Shown: positions 22,086 through 33,836, numbered from the stretch's first letter. The stretch is 61,585 nucleotides of DNA from Calycina herbarum (GCA_001414485.1 LLEY01000263.1:1-61585), one strand, 5' to 3'. Notes: generated by a model not told the origin, from the sequence alone. Made by a program: numbers and translations.

Positions 22086-23279
22086 TTTGGGCTCTCTCTT
22101 TTTGGGGGGGGGGGGGAAATAAAACTTTTGTTGCTTGTAGTTCTTGTTACAAAATTTATGTATGAAATTGGGAGGTTTTGGTTACATTGACATGAGATTT
22201 AGAAATACTTCTAGCGCTTTGAGATGGAAAGGTTTGAGATGTTTGTCCGTGAAGATGAGGTGTTGACTTGGGAGTAGCTATCTTGTGTTGTTGGACTGTA
22301 TTTTCAATGGTGACCTCCTCTTTCCCCTATTTCCTACGTGTCTTGAGACTCTTTTTTCCTCCTGCTGTATGCCGATTTCTTCTCCGCAGTCCTGGGCCAA
22401 CTCCTAGGAGTAATAGAACCAACACTTCCGTTCAATGTCGAAAACAAAAATCTCGCCAGTGGATGGATATATGTGCTTCCGCTCGGGGCGCTTTGCATCG
22501 AAGGAGAGCGTTGCCCATGCCTAAGGTTCTGCGATCATTTGATCTTGATATATTTAATTCGACTCTTCCGTGATTGGTTAAACCGCGATTCTTGGTTCCT
22601 CCGCCTAGATTTATTTCCTGTGTCCCTTCAAACTTCTAAGACACCACCGTAGAACTTCGACTATTCGACGGGCGAGAACTGTTCAAGAATAGGATATCCG
22701 AGCGTTATATTTCGTATGTGACTGTTGCTGGAGATAATTCGAGGATCGGGGAGAGGAGGCGCTTCGAGATTTTGGGGACACTGGGAGAGTTGGATCAGCA
22801 CTTCTGTGGGGTTTGTAAGGAGGATGAGAGGCTTGATTTGTCGTGAGGTTATTGAAGAATTGTTGTGTGCGATAAGTAAGTAGTTACTTGACTGCAAATC
22901 AAGAGATTAACTCTCTAGATCTAGAGGTCGTGGAGTCGTGGAAATTAGTTGGGGGGGGGGGTCTCCCTCGCTTAATCCAACACATCTCAACTCAACACCA
23001 ATTAAATAACTGTACGTAGCTTGACATGGAAATGCTACTATGAAATCAAAAAAATGATGCTGTGAGTTCAAAGGGGCTGAAAGGGGGTCATTGTATTTAG
23101 GCCTTTTGATTGGTTAATAGCCGAAAAATCTCCTCTATTCAGCAAATCTTTGGCCTAAGTAATGAAACCCAAGTACCTATTCCAGTACCCCTTTTGAGAA
23201 TCACAAATAAATTCTTTACTAAGGAGATAAGTGTCTCTAGTAAGCAATTCTAAAGTCCTCGGAATCTAAGATAATAAAA
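22086..23279. other. Intergenic, no supported gene
   Basis: Contains a 13-base G run at 22104-22116 and an 11-base G run at 22951-22961. No gene is supported. The sequence grows AT-rich toward 23200. Confidence 0.55.
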
Positions 23280-23690
23280 TAATGAAATCATAGACATAGC
23301 AACAGTGCGTATAGGAATTCCGTATATACTCTCTAAATTTAGCTGAAAACATATCAAAAGTCGCCCTCTTTATAGTTCTCTATAACTTACTATCTTTATA
23401 TTATACTATATCTTAATAATAATTTTATATATAGAACTTTATAAGAAGAATACATTTCTGACTAAGTACTTAGTTATAACTTCTAAGCTACGTATATAAT
23501 TTTAAAGCCTAAGATTTTACTAATAAATTTACTAAGAGATTTATATCGTATATAGTATAAGTTATACTACTCTAGAAAAGAACTAAGAAGGTTTAAGTAT
23601 TATAAATACATACTACCTGAATATTCCCATAATATATTAATTAAGAATACTACAGTAGTTTACCACGATAATACTATTGCCCACACTGTG
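23280..23690. other. AT-rich tract, possibly RIP-mutated DNA
   Basis: Long runs of TATA/TAAT words (for example TTATATTATACTATATC near 23397) with almost no CG or CA, and stops in every frame. The composition contrasts sharply with both flanks and resembles DNA mutated by fungal repeat-induced point mutation. It lies exactly where the N-terminal half of the following HET gene should be. Confidence 0.6.
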
Positions 23691-23692
23691 CA

Positions 23693-24942
23693 ATGGAGTG
23701 TATATCATTGCATGGAGGAAACAAACTCCCTCCTGAAGAGCGATGTAATTACTTAGGATTTGACACTGAAATTGCGTTGAACCGTCTCTGGTCCCTAGAC
23801 TACTGGAGTCGTGTTTGTGCATGGAAGATTTGTCCTCTGCAATCAAAGCAAAACATAGCTGCATATTTTACTACGGAACCAGGACCATGTCATACACCAT
23901 GATGAAGACTTTCGTTACTTCTCACTTAAAACGGGTTCTTTTCCTTGGGACTGATGGCATCTCGAGCCCTCGACGTACTCTCACACTATGTTCTTCGGCC
24001 TCACGAATGACAATCTTAGAACTTCTGGGACTCATCAGTGCTCGATCTACGGATTCCCGAGACAGGATTTATGGAATGCGTGGGACCTGTCCAAAATATT
24101 ACAAGGATACCATGAACGTCGATTATACTATCGACTTCCCCACATTATGCCGAAGGTTCATGTCAAATAACATGAAGAAGGAAAAGAATCTCGACATTCT
24201 CGGTTATTTCAACCCATTTTCCTCGGCTCCTGGAACTAACTATCCGTCCTGGTTATGCGACTTGCGACATCGAACTTCTGGAATTACCCCGTACACATAT
24301 TCTTGTTCTCTCAATCACAAATCTTTTGCCAAAATCACCGGGAAAACGCTACGAGCGAAAGGAATCCGTCTAGGCGCTATAAAAGGTAACACGAGACCAT
24401 TTCAGATGCCAGACTCAAATAATTTGGCTATTCACAATCGAGGTACACACCTCCTCGAGTTAGAAAACCTGGCCCTCGAGAATTTACGCTTGTGTTATCC
24501 TGATGAGGATCGGGAAACCCTCGAAGGTAAGTTCATGAATATGGTGGCTGGAAATCGACAACATGAAACAGAGTGGACCAAAATCACAACTTCGAGTTGG
24601 CAACTTTGGAATAGGATATCTGGGAAACTTCCATTCGTCATTGGAGAATTGAATGATGATGAAGAAGAAAAGTTCAGAATGGTGTTTGAAAGAATTGATG
24701 GGAGATGTTTCTTCACAGCGTCTAACAACCTATGCGGCATCGGCCCTCCGGATCTTAGGAGCGACGATGATCTTTGTATTCTCTATGGCTGTAGCCTATG
24801 GGTCGTTTTGAGAAAGGCTGGTTCTGGATACTTGTTTGTGGGACCTGCATATGTTGACGGGGCTACGAGTGGCGAGTACGTTGGGGAGTTACGGAAAGTG
24901 GGCAGGGAAAAACAGAGAGAGAATATGTTTTCGATTTTGTGA
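23693..24942 (+). pseudogene. HET-domain gene, N-terminus missing and frameshifted
   Basis: HET-domain proteins trigger heterokaryon incompatibility cell death. The first recognisable piece, ALNRLWSLDYWSRV, matches the YWxRvW end of a HET domain, but upstream blocks (the WIDALCINQ region) are absent and replaced by AT-rich DNA. At about 23813-23818 the frame breaks: SRV is followed by C-A-W in one frame, whereas CMEDLSSAIKAKHSCIFYYG continues in the next, as if one base of a TGG codon were lost. From there the frame is open to 24942. It includes TDSRDRIYGMRG, YTIDFPTLCRRFM, and the typical C-terminal block GRCFFTASNNLCGIGPPDLR...CILYGCSLWVVLR. The gene is most likely dead; a short translated C-terminal product cannot be excluded. 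Confidence 0.8.
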
Positions 24943-25548
24943 TGAAATTTATAAGATTTGGTGTTTATACATCGGTGGACAGGTGATCTGTAGCGAAGGT
25001 GATTGTACTAAACTTACCAACGAGTACCCACACAAGAATAAAGCAGGCCACCTTCCATAGTCACACCAACTTCACTTGAAACCCACTCTTTGATATTTTC
25101 TTGCGGAAGTCTTGCGGGCCAAGACAATAAATTATAAAGAACCATTGTGGTTGAGGAGCCTCTTGTTGAGTTGTAAAACTGTTTCAAAACATGCCAAATC
25201 CAGCATATGACATGACTCAAGCATATGTTAGCGGAGTTTGTGCTTCCCACAAAATGTTTAACACTGAATGCTTGCCGCAGCTGAACAGAAATAGTGAGCC
25301 AGAGATAACTGGCCAGTCGTGGAATTCAAAACAGCCTACTTGTCAAACCCGGGCATTTTCCACGAGAAACATATGAACAGGCTATCGTCTCAACACACCA
25401 ACCAATATAAAGAGTCAAAAAAGACGGATAGACGGAAGCCACGTTTTCAAATCACTTTTGACTCTCCAGCTTCGGCAAAGTTTTGCTTCACAACGAAAAT
25501 CAGGTTCTCTACCTACAACTTCCTTGGTCCAGAGCATTGTCCTTAAGT
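24943..25548. other. Intergenic, no supported gene
   Basis: The spacer between the HET remnant and the next gene. Frames present here are short and without motifs. Confidence 0.55.
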
Positions 25549-26638
25549 ATGAACCACAAAATGATGAAATCAACCATCTCAGAATCCTCCGGGTCCATTC
25601 CGTACAACGTGGGTGCCAGCAGAGGAATTGGGGTTGGATGCGTTATGTATGTCCGCCGAGACCCTAGAAGTGCAAAAACCAAAACTTCTATCAAATGTTT
25701 GAATGGAAATTCTCTCAGCGGTCATGTCGAAAGCAATTTTTGCACATTGGAAGGTGCTGGTTTGGGTCACCCCGCCATTATTATAGGAATGGAATTGGAT
25801 TCCGCTTCGGAACTTGATTTAATAATCGTAAAGGTATGTGACTACTGGGTAAACCGTTAACTAGAACACTGATAACAAATTGCAGCTCACCGGAAATGAG
25901 AGTCTCTTTTCCGATAAGTTGGAAACCCTTCCGAATGAATACCCTGGTCTGTCGACTCCGCTATTCAGATTGGACATTGAAAATGAAGTAACAGAGTCGA
26001 TTACCAGATACAACTTTGAGAGTAATCCCGTCAGAAATGATTTAACAAAGTCATCGTGGGTTTTGTTGCATCACTGGTATCGCATACCACTCTCCAAACT
26101 TAAAAACTTCAAAGACGCTTCGCCTTCCACCATACGACTTGAACAAGAATCCTATCTTAGACTCATGAGCAGATTGATAGACTGTGGAATGGAACGCAAC
26201 GAGGAAGCATGGAAAGCTGCTTGGATTCCGACTCACAGGTTAAAGGGAGTCAACTACGCTGTAGCACTTTCCGGAGACGAGGATACTTCCTCAGACTCTA
26301 GCAAGTCTCTGGGAAGTAGCCGGGGGACTACCCTAATCACCAGAGAGGAAGAAGGAGATCTCGGAATTCCCAGGAGTGAACCATCCACCAGTTCTCCAAA
26401 AACCACACGCCGATTTCCAGACGAGGTTGCTAATCAAAAACCAGCAACTCTGCCGCCCAAGTTTTCATCACAAGCTATTGAAAATCCCCTTCGTAGTACG
26501 GCACCTCCATTGGATATCAGAGCCCCAGTTGATACCGGTGACAAGTCACTTTACAACATGTTTTCCACCAGCAAGGAGATTATTTCCTCATGCATTGAAT
26601 TTATATTCCGGCAATATGTTGCACCTTTGCTGCAATGA
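25549..26638 (+). CDS. Uncharacterised protein, HPAV/HPAI-motif family, member A
   Basis: Exons 25549-25833 and 25886-26638 join over a 52-nt intron (GTATGT..TTGCAG) to 345 residues. I cannot name the family. Visible blocks: GVGCVMYVRRDP near residue 25, a core GAGLGHPAIIIGMELDS near 65, LDLIIVKLTGNESL across the intron, LFRLDIENE, then SWVLLHHWYRIPLSKLKNF and a charged helix with RLMSRLIDCGMERNEEAWKAAW. The last third is Ser/Pro-rich and probably disordered. The terminal segment MFSTSKEIISSCIEFIFRQYVAPLL is moderately hydrophobic. The same ordered blocks recur in the facing gene at 26935-28136. The beta-strand-HP-beta-strand pattern recalls PemK/MazF-like barrels, but that is speculation. 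It lies immediately beside a dead HET gene. Confidence 0.7.
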
Positions 26639-26934
26639 TAGATAACCTTGAAATGAACCTCTTTTGTTCTGAAAAAGAAAACAAAAACTTTTGCAAACAT
26701 CCACTCAATATCTAAGTAGTCAATAAATAAATAAATAAAAAATGTACTGCTTCGATAGCGTTGTAAATAAGCCCCAAGAGTATCCTATGACGAAGTCAAC
26801 CCTCCCTCTGCGAATATCAGACAATCATTACCATAGGCACCGCCAGTTACACACCGAAACTCCCGAACCACCATAAATCGAAACCACACCATCGGAAACA
26901 CATGAGGCCAAAGAAGACTTCAAATACCTTGTCC

Positions 26935-28136
26935 TCAATCACCATTGGTCCATTGCCACCAAGTCATCAGACCAAATACCACAATAATAGCAACGACAAC
27001 CAACGTCCCTGAACAATCATAGCCGCTAGAATTATCACTTTGTTCATAGCGGGGAATTGGATGTCGATAGGTCGCAGCAGATTGTTGAAAACTCGAAATA
27101 TTTTGGCGAGTCTGGTGATTGTGGTAGTTCTGATAGATATTCGGAGTCGGAGGGGGATAAATAGGCGTAATATGAGCTGAAAAAGTGTGCCTCACCGGCA
27201 GTGTTGTTCCATACCCGGGATGTTGAACTGCTCTTTCCCGTCTCGTCTGTTCAATAGTAGAGGATGCAACAGCTGCATAAGTAAGAGGAGGGAAATCATT
27301 GTGACTTCTCGGCACAGGCGTTGATACATATTCGGGGAAAACCAATGTATCCCGTCTTACCGGTTCAATTGTAGAAGGCTCGAGAGGCACAGGACGTGGC
27401 AAAGCTTGCGAATTCGCTAACAACAATAATCTTCTCTCAGAGGTCTGAGGTACCATATCCGTAGGTTCGTAATCCTGTACATCAAGACTAAGTTTTGATA
27501 TCAATAGGTGATAATCCTCCTTCCTTAGTCGAGTTTTATAGGCCTTCTTGCTTTTTTTTCGTCCGAAAGAACGCAAAGATAAAATGTGAATGGGATATGC
27601 ATGTGAAGTGCGCACGTATGATTGTTTATGTAGGTCCCCTGACTCGAGATGAAGTTGTGTGATGTGTTCAACTGGAGGTTGTGATTTCGAGTGGAAGATT
27701 GGGATTGTATGTTTGAAACGGCGAATTTTCCGTTTTTGTACGTATTTTGTGAGGGGGAGGGTGTCAAAGGACGTGATCTATTGAAGTGACTGGATGTTAG
27801 TATTAACCTCGAGACACATCCTTTGTTTCTTCCCTTTCTAAACAACACGAGGTGGATTATAACAAGAAGACTTACACAAGCAACATCACACACCAAATCT
27901 CCATGATTTCTGGAACCCGATTGTTGCGAGATCTTGAGAACCACTGCGGGGTGATTATATCCTTCTGGATCAAGCTCGGAGGGGCCCAAAATGTGGGATT
28001 GACAACAGCACCGTATTTCCTTGCTCAGAGTAATTTTCTGGGGTAGCCATACTATTGCTCCGACACATAAATCACCTGCTTTGGGGCGTGGCCAGTTTGA
28101 AGTTTGCTGCTCGCCATCTTGACGCGCCGAGTCCAT
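26935..28136 (-). CDS. Uncharacterised protein, HPAV/HPAI-motif family, member B, tail-anchored
   Basis: Exons 28136-27877 region (28136-27876) and 27777-26935 join over a 101-nt intron to 367 residues. Blocks parallel the facing gene: GDLCVGAIVWLPQ near 22, GYNHPAVVLKISQQ near 65, VCDVACITSFDTLPL across the intron, LHLESGDLHKQSYVRTSH, then YPIHILSLRSFGRKK and a basic helix. The intron sits at the equivalent place, just after the strand that follows HPAV. The middle is Pro/Thr/Tyr-rich and probably disordered. Near the C-terminus GTLVVVAIIVVFGLMTWW is one membrane segment with only a few residues after it, so the protein looks tail-anchored. The start is the first ATG in frame (28136). Function unknown. 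Confidence 0.72.
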
Positions 28137-28649
28137 TTCCTCCACAAGCAAAAGCTTCAACTAAACTGCTTCTTCGCTTGCCAGCCTCAGCAAAGTAGCA
28201 AAGTAAGAAGCTTGGTGAGGGTATGATGATTCTCAAGGAAGACGAGTTGCGCAATTCAAATTCGGGAAGTGGTGTGAAAGCACTTTATCTGCTCAGGTAG
28301 CGGCCAACGTGTTGGGGGTACACAACCTATGCAAGCAGACCAATTGGGGAATTCGGTGGTGTGTGTTGGCAAAATGCAAGGGGCGATAGGAATCCATTGG
28401 TGCGTGGCGTTGCGGGGGATAAGCGCCTGGGTCGCATTTGAGGCGAGGCTGTAATGAATGAGCGATGCTAGGCGTATTCCATTGTGAGACTTTCGGAATA
28501 TCAACAATATCAATTGTTCTTTGGTGCAGGTGAAGGCTAGCGCTGAGAATTGGCTGTGGACAAAGCATTGTCGCCGGCTTGAGAGATACCTAATAATCTG
28601 AGGTTGGATCCATCATGAACTATCTAGAAATCGACAACCAGTAATCAAA
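28137..28649. other. Intergenic, no supported gene
   Basis: Upstream region of the tail-anchored protein gene. Nothing else is recognised. Confidence 0.5.
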
Positions 28650-29045
28650 ATGATATTATCCAAGTACGGTATATTTGTACCATTGCTAATTCATTTGGAA
28701 TCCAAGTTATCCAGAGGCAGATTTGTCTCCTGGGATTCATGGAGAGACGACCAGTATCACCTTGGGTGCTTGACCACAATTCCAACTTATTTATTTCCTT
28801 ACGGCGACAATCATGCACCTGAACCCCTTCCCTTCAATCCCAAGTATCCCCACAACGTGTTATATCATAAAACCGTCTATATTCGATGCGCAGAGCCACC
28901 GTTGCGGGAACTTCGTCTTGAGATATGCCAAAACCCATCCAAAGTAGAGGAAACCCCTTGCACAATGTATGAGAGCAGTATGTTTGCAGTTCGTAGCCCG
29001 AAGACCAAGAGAATTCGAACGATTCGGGAGGGGGGAGGAGGGTAA
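28650..29045 (+). CDS. Possible small hypothetical protein (131 aa)
   Basis: An ATG-started open frame of 131 codons with a mixed composition (aromatic- and Cys-containing, for example SWDSWRDDQYHLGC and NVLYHKTVYIRCAEPPLRELRLEIC). I see no family motif, and a 211-codon frame without an ATG start overlaps it on the other strand. The tail IRTIREGGGG ends in low-complexity sequence. It could be a real short gene, an exon of a longer one, or chance. Confidence 0.3.
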   Translation: MILSKYGIFVPLLIHLESKLSRGRFVSWDSWRDDQYHLGCLTTIPTYLFPYGDNHAPEPLPFNPKYPHNVLYHKTVYIRCAEPPLRELRLEICQNPSKVEETPCTMYESSMFAVRSPKTKRIRTIREGGGG

Positions 29046-30480
29046 AAGAGTTCTAGTTCAAATATCGGTTGTTGGAAGGGGGGAAGTTGCGGTCGTCGTT
29101 GCGTATCCTGCAGGAGTACCAAATTATTCGTTGATTCATTGTTAAATGGATGATCGAAGAAGATACAAAGTCTGTTCAGTACCAAATGCACTGTGATGCA
29201 TTGTTTTACTATCCGCCAGAAAGGAGGGAATAGTAGACTGCGAATTCGATGCCTGCCAACGTTGAAGGGGGAGTGTGATGTCGATGTCTGCCAAGGCGTG
29301 TGGCATGGTAATGTGCGGGTTGGATATTTACCATATCTGCCTGAAGAGAATGTTGTTAGAAAGTGCGAGTTGGAGCAGATAAAAGGTATATCCTCCAGCA
29401 CAAAATCTGCGAAAACTGCCACCATTGTAAAGTACAGAACCTTTGTCTCCCAAATCACTAGCTGTGGTAAAGCGCGAGGTTGAGGAATTTTGCCAAGAAG
29501 GGTCAAGTTCAAGGTTGAGGACTGTCTATAATATCACTAGGAACCTCATGCGCTACCTAGCATAGTGTCACAGATTTGTTAGGCATGAGACTCAGAGAAA
29601 ACTTTATTACATGGCCCTCCCAGGGTATGTAAAGCAATGTAGTAACACGTAACTAACACAATAGTTTCAGCAACCTCTTCCTTTCACAACAGACACAAAG
29701 ACACGAAGAGAGTTCTTAGGTTTAATAACTCATAACGGTCACTCCCTGTTCTCACCTAGGAGAGAGAATCCTCTAAACTCGGTTCGAAGTTTAGCCGCCC
29801 CTTTTGTCATTATTTACAAAGTTGTGATAGGCATGAACTGAAAGAAGTATCTGATCTGCATCTATACAATCATTATCTAAACTTGAGGCTGCGATGTTAC
29901 AAGAGCACCTAAAAGCTTCACCAAGGCATCGAGTAAGTTGGACTCGGCTACAATGACGCGATTTGGCCACATGAGACTTCAGGTCCTTATCTTCGGAAAA
30001 GCTCTTTACGAACTATGTATGCCTTCATTAAGAATTATCAATAGTGAGGCTACAATCGCAGAGAGAGATTGGAGAAGAAGGTAATCAAAGAGGGGTCAAA
30101 CTGTATGATTACCCGAGAATTTAGCTATCAAACCAGGAACCAGCCTCAACGTTGCCCCTCACACCCCCGCACGACGATCAGAGTTTTCAGTGTGGAAGAG
30201 CTGATTACCGATGGCGTTTCCCTGCCAGCGCTTACCGTTTTGAGCGATTTGAGTTTTGATAAGAAGCTCATTGGTCGAATCTCATTAAATCAACTTGATT
30301 TACTTGCTCAATTGTCGAGGCGCAGCTCGGTATCTCTTGCCGCTCCGAAGAGTGATTCGGCTCTCAGATCACCGAAGATCACGGCTCTCTGTCTATAAAT
30401 GTAGCCCTCTCCTCTCTGTAATTTCATTTCCTCCTCAACCAACTAACCCTTGGTTCACACCAACAAAAGCCTCTGCGAAA
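29046..30480. other. Intergenic, no supported gene
   Basis: No gene is supported. An 82-bp segment 29577-29658 begins TGTTAG and ends CTAACA. The last 60 bases form a CA/CT-rich leader before the small gene at 30481. Confidence 0.5.
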
Positions 30481-30847
30481 ATGCCTCCAAAAACTCCCAG
30501 AGGTGTAAGTAGAAACCTCAAAATTTCACAATGATTTCGCGAAATCATCTAATATAAGATCCTAGACTCCGCACACCCAAACTACCAACCGTCCAACTAC
30601 CCGTCTTACGACGGCCCAACGACGTTTGGTCGATGCTCTCTATATTGCCGCCCCACAACTCAATATTTCTCAGAGGAGAACAGCCTATCGAGCAAACAAC
30701 CTAGCCGGTCAAGGAATATCTTGGACTGCGTTCCGGGTAAGAAATCTTCATCAATGAATGAGAAAAATCCTAACATTAAAAAAGGTTGCGTGGTGCGAAA
30801 ACAATACAAGAAGATCTGAGCCTACCGCTGCTGCCGCTCGTGCTTAG
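30481..30847 (+). CDS. Small three-exon protein, 85 aa, unknown
   Basis: Exons 30481-30504 (24 nt), 30566-30736 and 30785-30847 join with canonical GTAAGT/GTAAGA donors, CTAAT/CTAAC branch sites and AG acceptors, giving 85 residues. The start context is GCGAAAATGCCTC after a CT-rich leader. The N-terminus is basic and Thr/Pro-rich (MPPKTPRGTPHTQTTNRPTT). The core TTAQRRLVDALYIAAPQLN followed by QGISWTAFRVAWCENN looks helical and might form a small helix-turn-helix. The tail is Ala-rich. I do not recognise the family. Three consistent splice junctions make chance unlikely. Confidence 0.65.
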
Positions 30848-32257
30848 AGAATTCTTCACTTCCCCTAGAAGATGAATATGAATGTGACTATTGGTCAGAA
30901 CTTGGGAGGACCCGAGAAAATCTCTTGTTTACAGCACCTCAGCCAATAAAACGAGAGTTCCAACTCGCACTGCTACTGATATCTGACAAGTGATAGCATG
31001 TGATAAGTCTTAATTGTCTTCGGCATTATGTGGTGACCCTTTTAAAGCTATGTTTGTGATTTCACTATTGCATTGTCTCTGATTCTGGGAATGGCAGAAT
31101 TGCTTAACAGTTGCATCTCAACTACACATCTGCTTAATAAAGCTTTTCTTGTGCTTGTTAAAAGAGCTGTAAGATTAGGTAGTTGACTTGCATCTAAAAT
31201 TTGTGAACGTTCGGTTGGGGGCCAATCAGAGGGCTTAAGTCCTAAGACCCCTCTTTTAGAACACAAGTACTATTTTTTGACTTCATAATAGTGTTTCTAC
31301 GATTTCCAAATAGCCTCTTCAGGCTTTGCTAAGTTTTTTGCCTTGGTATTTGGCGTTGACTTAAGTTGGTGCGTTAAATTACGCGTGGGAGACCCACCAA
31401 CCCGACAATTAATGACTGCGACTCCTCGAGCTCTGGAAAGTTGACCACTTAATCTACAGTCAAGGAGCTATCTAGATATAGTATACAGTGGTGTTTTGAT
31501 GGGCTCAGTGCTGAGCGAGTCCTCTATCTCCCTTGCAGGCCCCGCAGAAGTGCTGATACAACTCTCCCAGGGTCCCCCAAATCCTTCCCCGTCCCGGATC
31601 GTCGCATTATTTCCTGCAACGGTCGCATACGAAGTCCACGATCGAATATCCTGTTCCTGACGAAAAACGCTCGCCCGTTGAAGGGACAAAGTTATACGGT
31701 GGTGCCTTGGGAGTTGGGAGAGCGTGGAAAAGTTGGACAAGCCTTATGTTAGACGGAGTACCAGGAATCGTGGTATTGCAATACAGGAAGGGCAGACCGA
31801 ATAGTCACATAAGCACGCAGATACACGGATACATGGATAGCGGACGGGGTAAATCTTTTTATCATGGGAAGGGTTCAGCACAGGGGGAGGAGTAGACTTG
31901 GTCCGAAAGGAGGGGGTGTTCAGGTCTTGAGCCGATGTTACAGGTAGAATCTGAGCAAAGCACCAGTCTCCGCGAATCGCGGTAGTGGTCCACATCGTGT
32001 CTCATACTAGAGTTAAATATTTTGAATTTTGTTTGGGGAGAGGGAAATTAACATATACTAGTCAATGGGTTGAAAGGAGGAAGTCAGGCGAAAATAAGGT
32101 GATGGTGGTGGATGAAATTAATAAGCAAACGACTCCAAGAAGGGAAATTCTCTTGATTCATAAGACTAAAACGAATGCCTAACACGGTGGGTAGTTCCCA
32201 CATGAAAAACGTTCACAGTTAACGGTTCGGGGTTCCGACGCGTTTTTCCACAAAGTT
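30848..32257. other. Intergenic, no supported gene
   Basis: No frame with an ATG and motif is supported. The stretch lies between the small gene and the 3' end of the NmrA-like gene. Confidence 0.5.
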
Positions 32258-33276
32258 CTACTTCCTGCCAGCGAGAAGAGGCTTCAAGATAACCTCAATA
32301 TCAGCCTCGGTTTTGTTTCCTGGAACTCCCAAAAGCTCATTGTCCACCTTTTCAAATAGCCCGCCATATCCCTCGCCAAGAATCGACATGAACAAGAAAC
32401 CAGCCATCGTGTTCATCGAATAGTCTCCCTTGGCAAGCCCTTCGTAAGATGCCTTCTCAACGTCACTCAGCTTGACCTGAACTGGTTCCCATTTTTCACC
32501 TGGGGTGAGTTTCTTGGCAATCTCAAGAATTTTGTTTTGTGTGGTGATAATGTCGCGAACATAAACTGCTCTGTTCTTCGTCTCGGCAGGATGGTTGAGG
32601 ACACCAACAACAGCCGAAGCGACAGATGTAAGAGTTGTTAAGCTGAATGGCCGGTCACCGCCATCAAATATTTTTGGAGAGTTGTTGCGCCAGTCAAAGA
32701 CAAATCCATGTTCGAGACCCCAATCCAAGAAAGCCGAATTGCGAACCTGGGTATATGAGAAGTCGGGGTTTGTCTTGACTTTTTCTTCGAGGTGAGCGTT
32801 GACCGGAATCTTGTAGCCGAATACCGGCAGTGCGGCTGTCTTGGGGTTTCCGAGATCTGATCCGAATTCAGAGGGGATGAACAGTTTCACGCCCGCAGCA
32901 ATTGCACCGTCAATCAATACCTTTTGTCCAAGAAGACCCTCAGTACCGACTGCTGAGACGACGGCATCTTGACCATTGAGAGCTTTGGTCAAGGATTCAA
33001 CGGAGGCGAGATCTGCTTTGATGACCTTGATGGAGGATGGGAATGTTGATTTGGAAGATTCACGAGTCAAGACGGAGACATTGAAAGTCCCCGCGTCGAT
33101 GATTGCTTCGAGAATTGGTTTACCCAAGGTACCGGAGGCCTGTTAAAGTTAGCTTTGCATTATGGATGGCAATTGAAGAGAAAGAAAGATATTTGAAGCC
33201 CAGTCTGTTGAAGCCCATGGCCTTCAAATCCCGGAATCAGACTTACGCCGACGATAATAACGTTCTTGATAGCCAT
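32258..33276 (-). CDS. NmrA-like NAD(P)-binding reductase (isoflavone reductase-like)
   Basis: Exon 1 (33276-33247) encodes only ten residues; exon 2 (33139-32258) the rest; total 303 residues over a 107-nt intron. The junction creates the dinucleotide-binding loop GASGTLGKPI directly after the first beta strand MAIKNVIIVG, which proves the short first exon. Further family marks are VLTRESSKSTFPSSIKVIKADL, GQDAVVSAVG, LFIPSEFGSDLGNPK and YTQVRNSAFLDWGLEHG. Members reduce small aromatic or secondary-metabolite substrates or act as redox-sensing regulators. The catalytic Lys of plant isoflavone reductases may correspond to the Lys in GYKIPVNAHLEEKVK, by analogy only. It starts 560 bp from, and divergent to, a transcription factor, suggesting joint control. 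Confidence 0.88.
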
Positions 33277-33836
33277 TATAAGTCCGTGAGTTTGAGAATG
33301 AGGGAAGATATTGGAGTTGGTAGTGGGGTGATTGAGATTGAAATAGTGTTATGAGATTGTTGGGAATGTAATGAACTGCTTGGAGGTTCTTTGGGGAGAA
33401 GGGAAAGGAGTTATATAGTTCCATGATGGACGGCTCATCTTGCAATCGTGATCCTTCATTACCAATGTACCGTTCTCCCAAGATTCGGGTCCATTTGTGA
33501 TCTCGGAGGAATCTATTGTGTGTTGAGTTTGAGGCTGATAAAGATCCGGTTCTATTCGCGGGCGGTGTGTAAACGTACACACCGCTTTGATTTTTTGCCA
33601 CCTATCAACATTGCTCGCATCCTTGCCCAAACTCATCCCACAAGTCCGCCCACCACTTCTCTCCCACCATCCCAATTCCTCCCACCCTCCCACAAATCCA
33701 TACCCAAATCACTGACCCAAGCCATTTCCAACTCCACCAGTCTTACCATCCAAATTGTGCTTGCATTACGGTTCGATTTCCAGTCCTCCTCGGCCCTCCC
33801 ACCGGCTTCCCCGGAGCGGAATAGGACCTCGTCATT
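33277..33836. promoter_or_regulatory. Divergent promoter, NmrA-like reductase (-) / C2H2-Zn2Cys6 factor (+)
   Basis: A 560-bp spacer lies between the two start codons. A CGG-N5-CCG inverted half-site pair sits at 33803-33813. The right half is CT/CCA-rich (33640-33740). Confidence 0.55.
33803..33813. promoter_or_regulatory. CGG-N5-CCG, Zn2Cys6-type binding site candidate
   Basis: CGG CTTCC CCG is an inverted CGG pair of the kind bound by Zn2Cys6 dimers. It lies 23 bp before the start codon of a gene that itself encodes a Zn2Cys6 protein, so autoregulation is possible. A second CGG follows at 33817. Confidence 0.35.

Noticed and set aside
28877..29512. 211-codon minus-strand frame
   Set aside because: It begins at TTG, overlaps an ATG-started frame on the other strand, and has no family motif.
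29577..29658. 82-bp TGTTAG...CTAACA segment as a solo LTR
   Set aside because: The 6-bp termini match an LTR pattern, but it is very short and no target-site duplication flanks it.
30069..30398. 109-codon plus-strand frame before the small gene
   Set aside because: No ATG at the start; it most likely lies in the promoter and leader of the gene at 30481.
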